DNA of 15,061 nucleotides from Clostridiales bacterium (GTDB lineage Bacteria > Bacillota > Clostridia > Lachnospirales > JAITVM01): assembly GCA_031285815.1 (NCBI GenBank), contig JAITVM010000294.1:1-15061 (forward strand). The letters are read 5' to 3'. The position numbers and the translations under genes are program-made. This document shows, in pieces, positions 1 through 7,921 of the stretch. Numbering within the stretch: position 1 is the stretch's first letter; each line of letters starts with the position of its first letter. The notes under the pieces are model-generated. The model made no database searches. It had not been told where the DNA came from and was given only the letters and a program-made list of their open reading frames with translations.

Positions 1-440
1 ATAAAGATGGGAAGATATATTACGGCAACCCAAACAATGGCTTTGTAGGGGACATGTATAATTTTTCAGAAAATGGGCTGGGTGTTTACCATAAACCTAT
101 ATACGGGCTTCTTGACCAGTATATGCCGGGGCGTGCTATAGACATAACCGGTTCGGATTTTGAAAATGTTTTGTTTTTTATTAATAATGGCATACCGGCC
201 TGGGTGATTATAAATTCTACTTATAAGCCGCTCCCTGATAATATGTTCGAAACATGGCAGACCGGGGATGGTGAAATTTCTGTTACGAATAAAGAGCATT
301 CGGTTTTGGTAACGGGTTATGACGAAAATTATATATACTTTAACGACCCGCTTGGTTACCAGTCCCATGCACCACGCCAAGAGTTTGAAGACGCATGGCG
401 CCAAATGGGCAGCCAAGCAGTAACGGTTTCCGGTAATTAA
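1..440 (+). CDS. C39-like family peptidase, C-terminal part (5' cut by window edge)
   Basis: The reading frame is open from base 3 and continues upstream of the first ATG (base 54), so this is the 3' part of a longer gene. The visible part matches the C-terminal half of the Peptidase_C39_2 (papain-like cysteine peptidase) family: a GNPNNGFVGD segment at the very start, a GVYHKPI segment, a 'G-I-P-A-W-V-I' strand, then the catalytic-type histidine in KEHSVLVTGYD (His codon at 297-299) and a following NDPLG, where the third catalytic position is expected. The nucleophile cysteine would lie upstream, outside the window. Members of this family are usually secreted or wall-associated in Clostridia; no signal peptide can be judged here. 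A separate promoter and ribosome site precede the next gene, so the two need not be co-transcribed. The family call is firm; the substrate is unknown. Confidence 0.88.
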   Translation, partial: KDGKIYYGNPNNGFVGDMYNFSENGLGVYHKPIYGLLDQYMPGRAIDITGSDFENVLFFINNGIPAWVIINSTYKPLPDNMFETWQTGDGEISVTNKEHSVLVTGYDENYIYFNDPLGYQSHAPRQEFEDAWRQMGSQAVTVSGN

Positions 441-506
441 ACATTATGCCTTTAGCCGGCTAACACATCTTGTCCGCTTATGTCAAAATGTTAAATATGG
501 TTTTCG

Positions 507-535
507 TTGTTTGTATAAATTGATGATGCTATAAT
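507..535 (+). promoter_or_regulatory. Sigma-A-type promoter for the SpaA-like surface protein gene
   Basis: TTGTTT (507-512) and a perfect TATAAT (530-535) are separated by 17 bases, and TGC directly before the -10 makes it an extended -10 promoter. It lies 68 bases upstream of the ATG at 603, leaving room for a leader with the ribosome site AAAGAGGAG (586-594). Prediction from sequence only. Confidence 0.6.
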
Positions 536-602
536 TCAGTTAGGTTAATAGCGGTTTAAAGGTAACAAGTATAATAGTTGCTACTAAAGAGGAGTTGTTG
601 AG

Positions 603-3158
603 ATGGAATTATATAAATTAGAAAATAAAAAATTTATTGCAGCTGCTATGGTTTTAATTGCGGTTTTTTTGGTTTTCAGCAGCCATTTTGCAGTCAAGGC
701 GGATAATGGGTGGCTCACAGAAACACCGGACGGTTATTATGATATTGGCAATAACTTAGAAGTTAAGCTTGATATTTTAAATTCAAATAAGGAGCCGGTT
801 GGGGATAACAGTAATTTTTTTTATAACGGGCAAAATGTCTATATTAAATTAGACTGGCGTACAGTTGATATTGTTGAAAAAAGCACCTCTTTAGAAATTA
901 AGCTGCCTGTTGGCCGCTTAAATAGCCAGATTAGTTTTGAGTCGCCACTTTTTAGGAATGTAGAAGTTGTATCGGAGGATTCAAAAATATTAACCTCGCT
1001 AAAAGCAGACGGTTCAACAATAACTACGTTTTTTATGGCAGATAGCCCGATAGTCCAGGGCAAAGAAGGTACAATTTTAATACCGCATAATATATTTGTA
1101 AGCCCGGACGCGGATAAGTTTTCATTTAGCACATTGGAGTTTATTTTAACAACAGATAATGGGCAGAAGAAATATGTAAGAAAAGAGGTTAATGGGATTA
1201 GCGACGGGTTGCTGGTAAATAATTTTTCTTTAAAAGATAAAGCTAATGGCCAAAACATAGAATCATTTGCAACCCAGGACAATAATGACGCCGCCTTAAC
1301 TTTTAATTATCAAAGCGGTAGCAAAGGCATTAGTGCCGGGGATAGTATTTTATTAAAATTTAACGGGTTTAGCAATGAAAAGAATGCGAAAATAAAACCG
1401 TATGCTTTTGAAATGATTGATATATTTGATGATTCGGGGGCAAAAGTTGGTTACATAATGTTTTTGGACAGCAGCAATGGGGATACATACATGCGCGTAG
1501 TTTTCAACAACGCATTTGAAGGCAAAGGCAAAGTTACCGGGCATATAAATGTATTAACGGATGTATCATTTGCTGAATTGACAGATGGTGAATCCATACT
1601 CGGCATAACAGCTAATAATATAGAAAATACTTTAACTGTTAGGGGGCCAGGGGGCGGGGCCGGTACTTTAGAATATAGGTTCAGCAATGATTTAGGCGGC
1701 GGCATAATCAGAAAAATATCTGTAATAAATGAAGCTGATGTGTTAACCCAACAGCAGTCGCCGGAACTCCCTTTAAATCTGCATAGGGGGTATAAATTAT
1801 CTGAAGTGGTTACGGAGCCTGGATATAGTATAGATGAAAATTCTATTAGGGTAATTAAATTCCTTTCAAAAACCAGCGGCAAAAGCGGGGAAGCCACTAG
1901 CTATGGGCTTGACTCTGCTATGCTAAAAAATTCAAGCTCAGAAGGGTACAATATTTCAATTGGCAGCCCGGGGTTTGAAGGGCAATCTGGAATGAATATT
2001 CAGGAATTTGAAGCTTACATAGGCAAAGAAGGTATTTACAGCCCTGAAGAAAATGAAAGCGGCGCCATAATTGGGTTCAGCTTAGATTTAGGTGATATAA
2101 ACGAGCCAAAGGGGCTTAACGGTGAATATGTAATTATGGGCAGTAACGGGTCCGTTAGTAGGGTGCCTAGGGATGAAAAGGCGTTCGGATATATAGTATA
2201 TTATAATATTTTAAAGAATGAAAGTGGCAGCGGGGGCGCTAGCGGCATAATTGAATCCGGCGACGCAAAAGCCCGCGTTAAGGTAACAAACAAAGATTTA
2301 GAAACAGGTGAAAGCATTGGTGGGGCAGAATTTGATGTTTATTCTAATATGGGGTTTAAACTAAGCGGCCCATCGGGAAGCGTTAAAATAAATGAAAATG
2401 GTGAGGGTCTTACCGAATTGCTGCCGCAAGGCGAATATTATTTAGTCCAGACAAAAAGTAGTAGCGGCTATGCCAAGGATGAAGGCAAAATACCTTTTGA
2501 GGTAATGTCCGGCGAAGAAATGAAGCCGGTTGATATTTTAAGCTCTTGTATGGCGCCGGTTAAAATTTTTAATTTTTATACTGAAGGCGGCATTAAAAAA
2601 CCTATTGAAGGGGCAAGGTTTAAATTATATTCTTTTAAAGATTTAGTAAATGAGCTTGAGGTTTTGGAAACAGACGCATCTGGGTATGCAACGTCAAAGC
2701 CGCAGCCATATGGCCGTTATTTTATAGAGCAGGAAGAGGTAGGGGCGCAATTTGAACTTTTAGAATCAAGTACCGCCGCGAACTCTAGTGCAAAAAGGCT
2801 TGACACAGATGGGGCTTTCATTGTTGAAATAGAAAATATGGTAAGTGGCAGTGCGCCAGGTAGCGGTGTTGTTGAAATTTCAGAAGACGACATACCGCTA
2901 TCGGCAGTTGAGCCTAATGAACCGGGGCTAAGCGGTGCGGTAAATACTGGAGGCGGGGCAGAAGCTTTAAATAGCCAAAGCCCGGCGGGCGGTGCGGTGC
3001 CCGTTAGCCAAGGGGCGCAAACAGAAGCGCCAATTAAAAATAACCCTACTACCGGCGACAATTTTTCTATAACACATTTTTTGGTTATTGCTGTTGGTAT
3101 GGTAATATTATTAGGGGTTAGGTTTTATTTATCCAAAGGCCAATATAAAATGATATGA
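603..3158 (+). CDS. Secreted SpaA/Cna-B-domain surface protein with NPTTG sorting signal
   Basis: The 851-aa protein starts at ATG 603, with AAAGAGGAG eight bases upstream. Residues 1-33 form a signal peptide: a lysine-containing start, a long hydrophobic core and a likely cut after VKA. Residues about 34-555 are a large beta-rich, Gly/Ser/Asn-rich region that I do not recognise. Two SpaA-like (prealbumin-type, Cna-B) repeats follow, at about 557-640 (with GGAEFDVYS and LPQGEYYLVQT) and 651-745 (with EGARFKLYS and YGRYFIEQE). This fold carries intramolecular isopeptide bonds in pilins and adhesins of Gram-positive bacteria. A Gly/Pro/Ala/Ser linker leads to NPTTG-D (814-819), a hydrophobic span (about 825-843) and a short lysine-containing tail, which is the layout of a sortase substrate with an LPXTG-like motif. 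No sortase gene is in the window. The role is probably surface adhesin or pilin-like; the ligand is unknown. The domain layout is firm, the function inferred. Confidence 0.87.
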   Translation: MELYKLENKKFIAAAMVLIAVFLVFSSHFAVKADNGWLTETPDGYYDIGNNLEVKLDILNSNKEPVGDNSNFFYNGQNVYIKLDWRTVDIVEKSTSLEIKLPVGRLNSQISFESPLFRNVEVVSEDSKILTSLKADGSTITTFFMADSPIVQGKEGTILIPHNIFVSPDADKFSFSTLEFILTTDNGQKKYVRKEVNGISDGLLVNNFSLKDKANGQNIESFATQDNNDAALTFNYQSGSKGISAGDSILLKFNGFSNEKNAKIKPYAFEMIDIFDDSGAKVGYIMFLDSSNGDTYMRVVFNNAFEGKGKVTGHINVLTDVSFAELTDGESILGITANNIENTLTVRGPGGGAGTLEYRFSNDLGGGIIRKISVINEADVLTQQQSPELPLNLHRGYKLSEVVTEPGYSIDENSIRVIKFLSKTSGKSGEATSYGLDSAMLKNSSSEGYNISIGSPGFEGQSGMNIQEFEAYIGKEGIYSPEENESGAIIGFSLDLGDINEPKGLNGEYVIMGSNGSVSRVPRDEKAFGYIVYYNILKNESGSGGASGIIESGDAKARVKVTNKDLETGESIGGAEFDVYSNMGFKLSGPSGSVKINENGEGLTELLPQGEYYLVQTKSSSGYAKDEGKIPFEVMSGEEMKPVDILSSCMAPVKIFNFYTEGGIKKPIEGARFKLYSFKDLVNELEVLETDASGYATSKPQPYGRYFIEQEEVGAQFELLESSTAANSSAKRLDTDGAFIVEIENMVSGSAPGSGVVEISEDDIPLSAVEPNEPGLSGAVNTGGGAEALNSQSPAGGAVPVSQGAQTEAPIKNNPTTGDNFSITHFLVIAVGMVILLGVRFYLSKGQYKMI

Positions 3159-3182
3159 AAACTAAATAGGTACATGTATATA

Positions 3183-3227
3183 ATAGCCAGCCGCCAAATA
3201 TAAGGGACACAAAATGCGGCTGGCTAT
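3183..3227. terminator. Bidirectional terminator-like hairpin between convergent genes
   Basis: A perfect 12-bp inverted repeat (ATAGCCAGCCGC at 3183-3194, its complement at 3216-3227) with a 21-base loop lies between the ends of the surface-protein gene (+) and the glycosyltransferase gene (-). The flanks are AT-rich but lack a long T-run on either side, so it may rely on Rho or act as an mRNA 3' stabiliser. Confidence 0.65.
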
Positions 3228-3232
3228 ATGTA

Positions 3233-4246
3233 TTAATTAAAATGGTAGATACTCCGTGCAGTACGGTATACTGTTAAAGTAAACATGCGGCCAAGCTTGC
3301 CTTTGGAATATGAAACAAATGATAAGGGGCTCCGTTTGGCGTTAGCATAGGCAGTAGGGAAATTGTCCCTAAGGTATTGCCATAAATCATCAAAAGTATT
3401 TTCGCTTTCCGGCTTGCCTTCTAACAAAAGCAAAATCGAACATATCGAAATCATCATAGTTAAATAGCTGGACATGTATTTTTCAAGCTTCGGTTGGTTT
3501 ATGCTTTCTAAATCATGTGATTCCAACATGATTTTTGTTATCCGGATTTGCTGGGCCACCCGTTTTACCATTATGCTTTCGTTTACCGACTGGTCGGCAC
3601 GGCCAATAAAATACCGGTATAAATCAACATCTAAATAATAAATCGATTTTACATAAGGCAGCGGTACATATGCATAAATATTATCTACATAGAAGGTATG
3701 TTTCGGTAGCTTTAAGCCACAGGCTTTTAGTAAAGATGTACGGTATATTATTGAATGCATCAGTAAATATTGGGATATACGGAACCGCTTTATATCGCCC
3801 CACGAGAAGGCCCTGTTTTGCGGCAGTACATTTGTGTAGTTAATAGCCCGGCTGCTGTTATCGATAGCATGCTCATAAACATAGTTGCTTATAAGCATAT
3901 CCAGGCCTTCATCTTTAAGCTCTTTAAGCTTAGATAAAACTTGTTTAGCGGATTCGGTGTCAAGCCAATCGTCAGAATCTACCACCTTAAAAAAATGCCC
4001 GCTAGCATGGGAGAGCCCTACGTTAACACCCTCACCGTGGCCACCGTTTTCCTGGTGGAAAGCTTTTATAATATTCGGGTACTCGTTTGCATATCTATCG
4101 CATATTTCCCCTGTCCTGTCTTTAGAGCCGTCATTTACTAAAATAATTTCTATATCGTTGCCAAGGGGCAAGATTGTTTCTATACAATGCCCCATGTATG
4201 CTTCAGAATTATAGCATGGCACAACAAATGTAATTATTTTATTCAA
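3233..4246 (-). CDS. Family 2 glycosyltransferase
   Basis: A cytoplasmic or membrane-peripheral GT-A glycosyltransferase, transferring a sugar from a nucleotide-sugar to a cell-surface glycan acceptor. Evidence: an N-terminal VVPCYNSE strand (about 8-15), the nucleotide-binding VNDGSKDRT segment (37-45), ENGGHGEGVNVGL (66-78) and the metal-binding DSDDW motif (90-94). The C-terminal part has the aromatic-rich region common in EpsH/WcaA-like enzymes. No membrane-spanning segment is obvious. I chose TTG at 4246 because a G-rich ribosome site (AGTAGGGGGG, 4256-4265) sits nine bases upstream; the longer TTG start at 4255 would abut that site. The gene overlaps the end of glf by eight bases and is surely co-transcribed with it. 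Next to a galactopyranose mutase, it may transfer galactofuranose or build the same polysaccharide, but donor and acceptor cannot be read from sequence. Confidence 0.87.
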   Translation of the reverse strand: MNKIITFVVPCYNSEAYMGHCIETILPLGNDIEIILVNDGSKDRTGEICDRYANEYPNIIKAFHQENGGHGEGVNVGLSHASGHFFKVVDSDDWLDTESAKQVLSKLKELKDEGLDMLISNYVYEHAIDNSSRAINYTNVLPQNRAFSWGDIKRFRISQYLLMHSIIYRTSLLKACGLKLPKHTFYVDNIYAYVPLPYVKSIYYLDVDLYRYFIGRADQSVNESIMVKRVAQQIRITKIMLESHDLESINQPKLEKYMSSYLTMMISICSILLLLEGKPESENTFDDLWQYLRDNFPTAYANAKRSPLSFVSYSKGKLGRMFTLTVYRTARSIYHFN

Positions 4247-5408
4247 TGGCTTCAACCCCCCTACTTAAAATTTTATTTGTAAGTTTAAGCGCCTTGGAAA
4301 CCACCGCGTCCATATTGTAATATTTGTATTCTGCAAGCCTTCCGAGAAGGTATAGGTTCTTGTGCTTTTTAGCTAAATTTATGTAACGCTGGTAAAGCCC
4401 GCTGGCGTTTAATGATTGTATTGGGTAATACGGGTCTTCCCCGCCTGCCCCCGTAAATTCCAGTGGGTATTCCTTTGCTATGGTAGTTTTCCCGGTTACG
4501 GTTTGGCCTGTTAAATGTTTATATTCTGTAATACGTGTAAAGGGCTTATCTGTAGTATAATTAACTACGCCGTAACTTTGGTACCATGTAGCAGGATGGT
4601 TTTCAAACTCGAACCGTAGGGTCCGGTACGGGAGCCGCCCGAATGTATATTTAAAAAGGCAGTCAATTTGGCCGGTATAAATTAGCGCGCCGGCAAATGG
4701 CTGGCCGTTAAAAAGGGTAGCCCCATCTGATAAAGATATAAGCCCATCTGAGTTAGTTGAAAGTTTTAATTCAATATTCGGGTGGGCTAACATTTGCTCA
4801 ACTAGCTTTGTATAGCCGCCGCTAGGCATGCCTTGATATTTGTCTGAAAAATATCTGTCGTCAAAAGAAATATTAATAGGGACCCGGGCAAAAACAGACC
4901 TGTCTAAATTTTCAAAATGCCTGCCCCATTGTTTTTTTGAGTAGTGCACAAAAAAGTTTTCAAAAATAAACTGGCCTAATTCCTTAAGCTTGGTATCCTG
5001 GCTTTCTAAAAGTTCGTTGATGGGCACTTTTTCCCTGCCGGGGAAGGAAGCCTTCAGTTTTTCTTCAAGTATATTTGATTGTGGGCCAAAACAAGTTTTT
5101 AAGGAATTAAAATTGAAAGGGAGTTGTACTTCTTTGCCACCTAGGTCGGCTATGACCCGGTGCGTATAGGGAAGCCACGTTGTAAACTGCGACAAATAGT
5201 TAAATGCTTCTTCATCATTGGTATGAAAAATATGTGGGCCGTAACGGTGGACCAGTATCGACCACTCATTTATGTAGTCATATGCGTTTCCTGCTATATG
5301 GCCCCGTGACTCCAGAAGAAGGATGCGCTTGCCCGATTCGGCTAACCGGCGCGCTGAAACAGCACCAGATAAACCTGCGCCAACTACTATAGCGTCAAAT
5401 GGATGCAT
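4239..5408 (-). CDS. glf: UDP-galactopyranose mutase
   Basis: This flavoenzyme converts UDP-galactopyranose to UDP-galactofuranose, the donor for galactofuranose in surface polysaccharides. The 389-aa length is normal for bacterial enzymes. Seen in sequence: the FAD-binding GAGLSG loop (10-15), the acidic end of the second strand (LLLESRGHIAGNAYD, 30-44), the family signature YGPHIFHTN (56-64), LPFNFNSLK, and a C-terminal LLGRLAEYKYYNMD motif where the FAD and substrate close together. ATG at 5408 has AAAGGGGG about eight bases upstream. It is the first gene of a two-gene minus-strand operon with a family 2 glycosyltransferase and has a near-consensus promoter. There is no sign of damage. Confidence 0.95.
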   Translation of the reverse strand: MHPFDAIVVGAGLSGAVSARRLAESGKRILLLESRGHIAGNAYDYINEWSILVHRYGPHIFHTNDEEAFNYLSQFTTWLPYTHRVIADLGGKEVQLPFNFNSLKTCFGPQSNILEEKLKASFPGREKVPINELLESQDTKLKELGQFIFENFFVHYSKKQWGRHFENLDRSVFARVPINISFDDRYFSDKYQGMPSGGYTKLVEQMLAHPNIELKLSTNSDGLISLSDGATLFNGQPFAGALIYTGQIDCLFKYTFGRLPYRTLRFEFENHPATWYQSYGVVNYTTDKPFTRITEYKHLTGQTVTGKTTIAKEYPLEFTGAGGEDPYYPIQSLNASGLYQRYINLAKKHKNLYLLGRLAEYKYYNMDAVVSKALKLTNKILSRGVEAIE

Positions 5409-5450
5409 GGTTTTGCCCCCTTTTTGTAAAAAACATTTATCCTAACATGC

Positions 5451-5479
5451 AGTATACATTAAAGCCATATAATTGTCAA
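5451..5479 (-). promoter_or_regulatory. Sigma-A-type promoter for glf-glycosyltransferase operon
   Basis: Read on the minus strand: a perfect -35 TTGACA (5479-5474), a 17-base spacer and a -10 TATACT (5456-5451). The predicted start is near 5444, about 36 bases before the glf ATG. One of the strongest promoter matches in the window. Confidence 0.75.
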
Positions 5480-5555
5480 TTTTATGGTGGTTACAGGGTA
5501 ACATAGAATAAAATTATTTAGTAAAAAAAATGTGGTTTATTAGGCATTGCCACTA

Positions 5556-5584
5556 TTTAAATAGAATTGGTATTATGCTACAAT
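5556..5584 (+). promoter_or_regulatory. Possible promoter for transketolase
   Basis: TTTAAA (5556-5561), a 17-base spacer and TACAAT (5579-5584) preceded by TGC, an extended -10. If used, it would give a leader of about 160 bases containing the stem-loop at 5608-5662. A second possible -10 (TATACT, 5699-5704) close to the gene lacks a convincing -35. Confidence 0.4.
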
Positions 5585-5607
5585 GAGATAAGAATTGCTT
5601 CTATAAC

Positions 5608-5662
5608 GGCAAATCCAGCTTTGGTGTTTTGTGTAAGCCGAAAACGCACCAAACAGGTTTGC
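5608..5662 (+). promoter_or_regulatory. Stem-loop in the transketolase leader
   Basis: Two stacked helices: GCAAA-CC (with one bulged T) on the left pairs with GGTTTGC on the right, and inside it TTTGGTG (5620-5626) pairs perfectly with CACCAAA (5647-5653). The loop is about 20 bases. There is no T-run after it, so it is not a plain intrinsic terminator. It could be a leader regulatory structure; I cannot match it to a known riboswitch class. Confidence 0.35.
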
Positions 5663-5753
5663 TTTATAAAAACATTATATTCCGTACTTAATTTATTATA
5701 TACTATGTAAAGTATTGTTAAGGAGCAAAATAAATATCGAAAGGGTAAAATTT

Positions 5754-7718
5754 ATGACATTGGATAATCTAACGGTAAATACGGTAAGGTTTTTGTGTAC
5801 AGACCAAATTCAAAAAGCTAATTCAGGGCACCCCGGGCTGCCGCTGGGGCTGGCACCTACAGCTTTTACACTTTGGTCTAAAGCTATGAGCCATAACCCA
5901 AAGGACCCGGGCTGGCATAATAGGGACAGGTTTGTTTTATCGGCAGGGCATGGCTCAAGCATGCTATATTCGCTTCTCCATTTGTTTGGTTATGGCCTAT
6001 CAATTGACGATTTAAAAAATTTTAGGCAGCTTGACAGCAAGACACCGGGGCACCCGGAATACGGCCACACTGCTGGGGTTGAAGTAACAACAGGCCCGCT
6101 TGGGCAAGGTATTGCTAATGCTGTTGGCATGGCAATGGCAGAAAAGCATTTAGCAAAAATTTTTAATACCCCTGACTTCAATATAGTTGACCATTATACG
6201 TTTGCCGTATGCGGTGACGGGTGTTTAATGGAAGGGGTAGCTTCAGAGGCGGCGTCATTGGCCGGTACTTTAAACTTAAACAAGCTTATAATTTTATATG
6301 ATTCTAACAATATAACAATTGAGGGCGATACAAATATTGCTTTCCGTGAAGATGTTAAGGCTAGGTTTAAAGCATATGGGTTTGATGTGTTTCAGGTAAT
6401 GGATGGCAATGGGCTGGATGAAATTTTGAGCACTATTAATGAAGCCAAGTTATCGCCTAGGCCTGCTTTGATTGAAATAAAAACGAAAATCGGGTTTGGG
6501 TCCCCTAATAAGCAGGGGAAAGCATCTGCACACGGCGAGCCATTGGGTGCAGATGAAATTAAGCTCACAAAAGAGGCACTGGGTTTTAATTATTATGATG
6601 ATTTTTATGTCCCGGATGAAGTTAGGGCATACATGGGCCAAATAATTGAAAATTTAGCTCAAAGGGCTTCTATTTGGGGCGATGTTTTTACAGAGTATAG
6701 GAAACAAAACCCTGAACTCGCTAAATTATGGGATATTTATTTTGAGTGCGCAGATGGCCCGGATTTATTAAATAATGAAGAATTCTGGCAAAATGAAGGC
6801 AACTTGGCTTCAAGGGTGTCTTCTGAGATAGTATTAAACAAAGTAGCGAAACTTTACCCTAATTTGATAGGCGGGTCTGCGGATTTATCGCCTTCAACCA
6901 AAACAATTATGAAGGGCAGGGGGGATTTTTCTGCTGAAACCCCAGAGGGCCCCAATTTACATTTTGGCATAAGGGAACACGCGATGAATGCGGTAGCTAA
7001 TGGTATTGCTTTACATGGCGGTTTAAAAATTTATGTGTCCGGCTTCTTTGTATTTAGCGATTATTCTAAAGCGGCTATGAGGCTTTCGGCGCTTATGGGC
7101 ATCCCGGTTATTAATATTATGACGCACGATAGCATTGGCGTTGGCGAAGATGGGCCGACACATCAGCCTGTTGAGCAATTAACTGCCCTTAGGTCAATAC
7201 CTAACTTTACGGTTATAAGGCCTTGCGATTCGAACGAGGTTTCTGCGGCATGGTACCTGGCCCTTAACCGGAAATCCCCAACCGCCATAGTTTTGACCAG
7301 GCAAAATTTAACGCTTTTAAAAGAGACAGGCAAAGATGCTTTAAAAGGCGGCTATATATTACGGGATTCCGTCAGCCCGGATATTATATTAATGGCATCT
7401 GGTTCAGAAGTAGGCATTATATATGAAGCTTTTGATAAACTTGTAGAAAAAGGCATGCGCCCAAGGGTTGTATCTATGCCGAGCATGGAAGTGTTTGAGG
7501 AGCAGGGGGAAGAATATAAGGAAAGCGTCTTTCCCAAAAATATAAGGAAGCGGGTTGCGGTTGAAGCAGGCGCTAAAACATGCTGGTATAAATATGTGGG
7601 CTTAGATGGGGATATTATTGGTATGGATAGCTTTGGGGCTTCTGCCCCGGCAAATAGCCTTTTTGAAAAATTCGGTTTTACAGTAGATAATGTGGCCGAA
7701 GCCGCATTAAAGTTATAA
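5754..7718 (+). CDS. tkt: Transketolase
   Basis: A thiamine diphosphate enzyme of the non-oxidative pentose phosphate pathway that moves two-carbon units between ketose and aldose phosphates. It is 654 aa, full length for the bacterial family. Motifs seen: N-terminal QKANSGHPGLPLG with the conserved histidine, GHGSSMLYSLLHL, HPEYGHTAGVEVTTGPLGQG, the TPP motif starting GDG (154-156) and ending in DSNN, the catalytic glutamate in FGIREHAMN (Glu about 408), and GEDGPTHQPVEQL (Asp about 466). I chose ATG 5754 because AAAGGG lies eight bases upstream and the protein then begins at the family's usual place; a longer TTG start at 5715 would add 13 unconserved residues. AAGGAG at 5720-5725 is too far from the ATG to be its ribosome site. 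It is transcribed alone and followed by a terminator. Confidence 0.96.
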   Translation: MTLDNLTVNTVRFLCTDQIQKANSGHPGLPLGLAPTAFTLWSKAMSHNPKDPGWHNRDRFVLSAGHGSSMLYSLLHLFGYGLSIDDLKNFRQLDSKTPGHPEYGHTAGVEVTTGPLGQGIANAVGMAMAEKHLAKIFNTPDFNIVDHYTFAVCGDGCLMEGVASEAASLAGTLNLNKLIILYDSNNITIEGDTNIAFREDVKARFKAYGFDVFQVMDGNGLDEILSTINEAKLSPRPALIEIKTKIGFGSPNKQGKASAHGEPLGADEIKLTKEALGFNYYDDFYVPDEVRAYMGQIIENLAQRASIWGDVFTEYRKQNPELAKLWDIYFECADGPDLLNNEEFWQNEGNLASRVSSEIVLNKVAKLYPNLIGGSADLSPSTKTIMKGRGDFSAETPEGPNLHFGIREHAMNAVANGIALHGGLKIYVSGFFVFSDYSKAAMRLSALMGIPVINIMTHDSIGVGEDGPTHQPVEQLTALRSIPNFTVIRPCDSNEVSAAWYLALNRKSPTAIVLTRQNLTLLKETGKDALKGGYILRDSVSPDIILMASGSEVGIIYEAFDKLVEKGMRPRVVSMPSMEVFEEQGEEYKESVFPKNIRKRVAVEAGAKTCWYKYVGLDGDIIGMDSFGASAPANSLFEKFGFTVDNVAEAALKL

Positions 7719-7725
7719 GTTTTTG

Positions 7726-7757
7726 CAAAACCGCCGGCAATTAAGCTTGCGGTTTTG
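7726..7757 (+). terminator. Rho-independent terminator after transketolase
   Basis: A perfect 9-bp inverted repeat (CAAAACCGC 7726-7734 and GCGGTTTTG 7749-7757) starts eight bases after the stop codon and is followed by a T-rich tract (TTATCTT). Confidence 0.75.
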
Positions 7758-7840
7758 TTATCTTGATAAAGATGCGGGCAGGGGGTTATACAAAAAGCTA
7801 CACAAAATAAAATAAATTCATTAAAATGTTGAAATATATC

Positions 7841-7868
7841 TAAAGTTTTGTCATGATTTGTCCGATAG
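7841..7868 (+). promoter_or_regulatory. Sigma-D (sigma-28)-like flagellar promoter
   Basis: TAAAGTTT (7841-7848) matches the sigma-28 -35 consensus in full, and TCCGATAG (7861-7868) matches the -10 consensus GCCGATAA/T at six of eight positions. TAAA to the -10 is 16 bases, one more than the usual 15. The start would fall near 7875, about 45 bases before the ATG. The downstream FliK-type gene fits flagellar control. A TATAAT at 7891-7896 is a sigma-A alternative but has no good -35. Confidence 0.55.
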
Positions 7869-7921
7869 AGATTCATAAAAATATTTGTTATATAATAATT
7901 TAGGAAGGAGGCGAGGAGGGA

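Noticed and set aside
66..416. Long minus-strand open frame opposite the peptidase gene
   Set aside because: It is the antisense shadow of a frame with clear peptidase motifs and has no ribosome site or recognisable protein pattern.
452..463. TTAGCCGGCTAA palindrome after the peptidase gene
   Set aside because: Only 12 bases, no loop and no T-run; too short to call a terminator or operator.
1451..1897. Minus-strand open frame of 148 codons inside the surface-protein gene
   Set aside because: Antisense to a well-supported coding frame; its composition mirrors the low-complexity Gly/Ser-rich codons of the sense strand.
7352..7876. Minus-strand open frame of 174 codons across the transketolase end
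   Set aside because: It runs through the transketolase coding end, its terminator and the sigma-D-like promoter, and shows no protein-like features.
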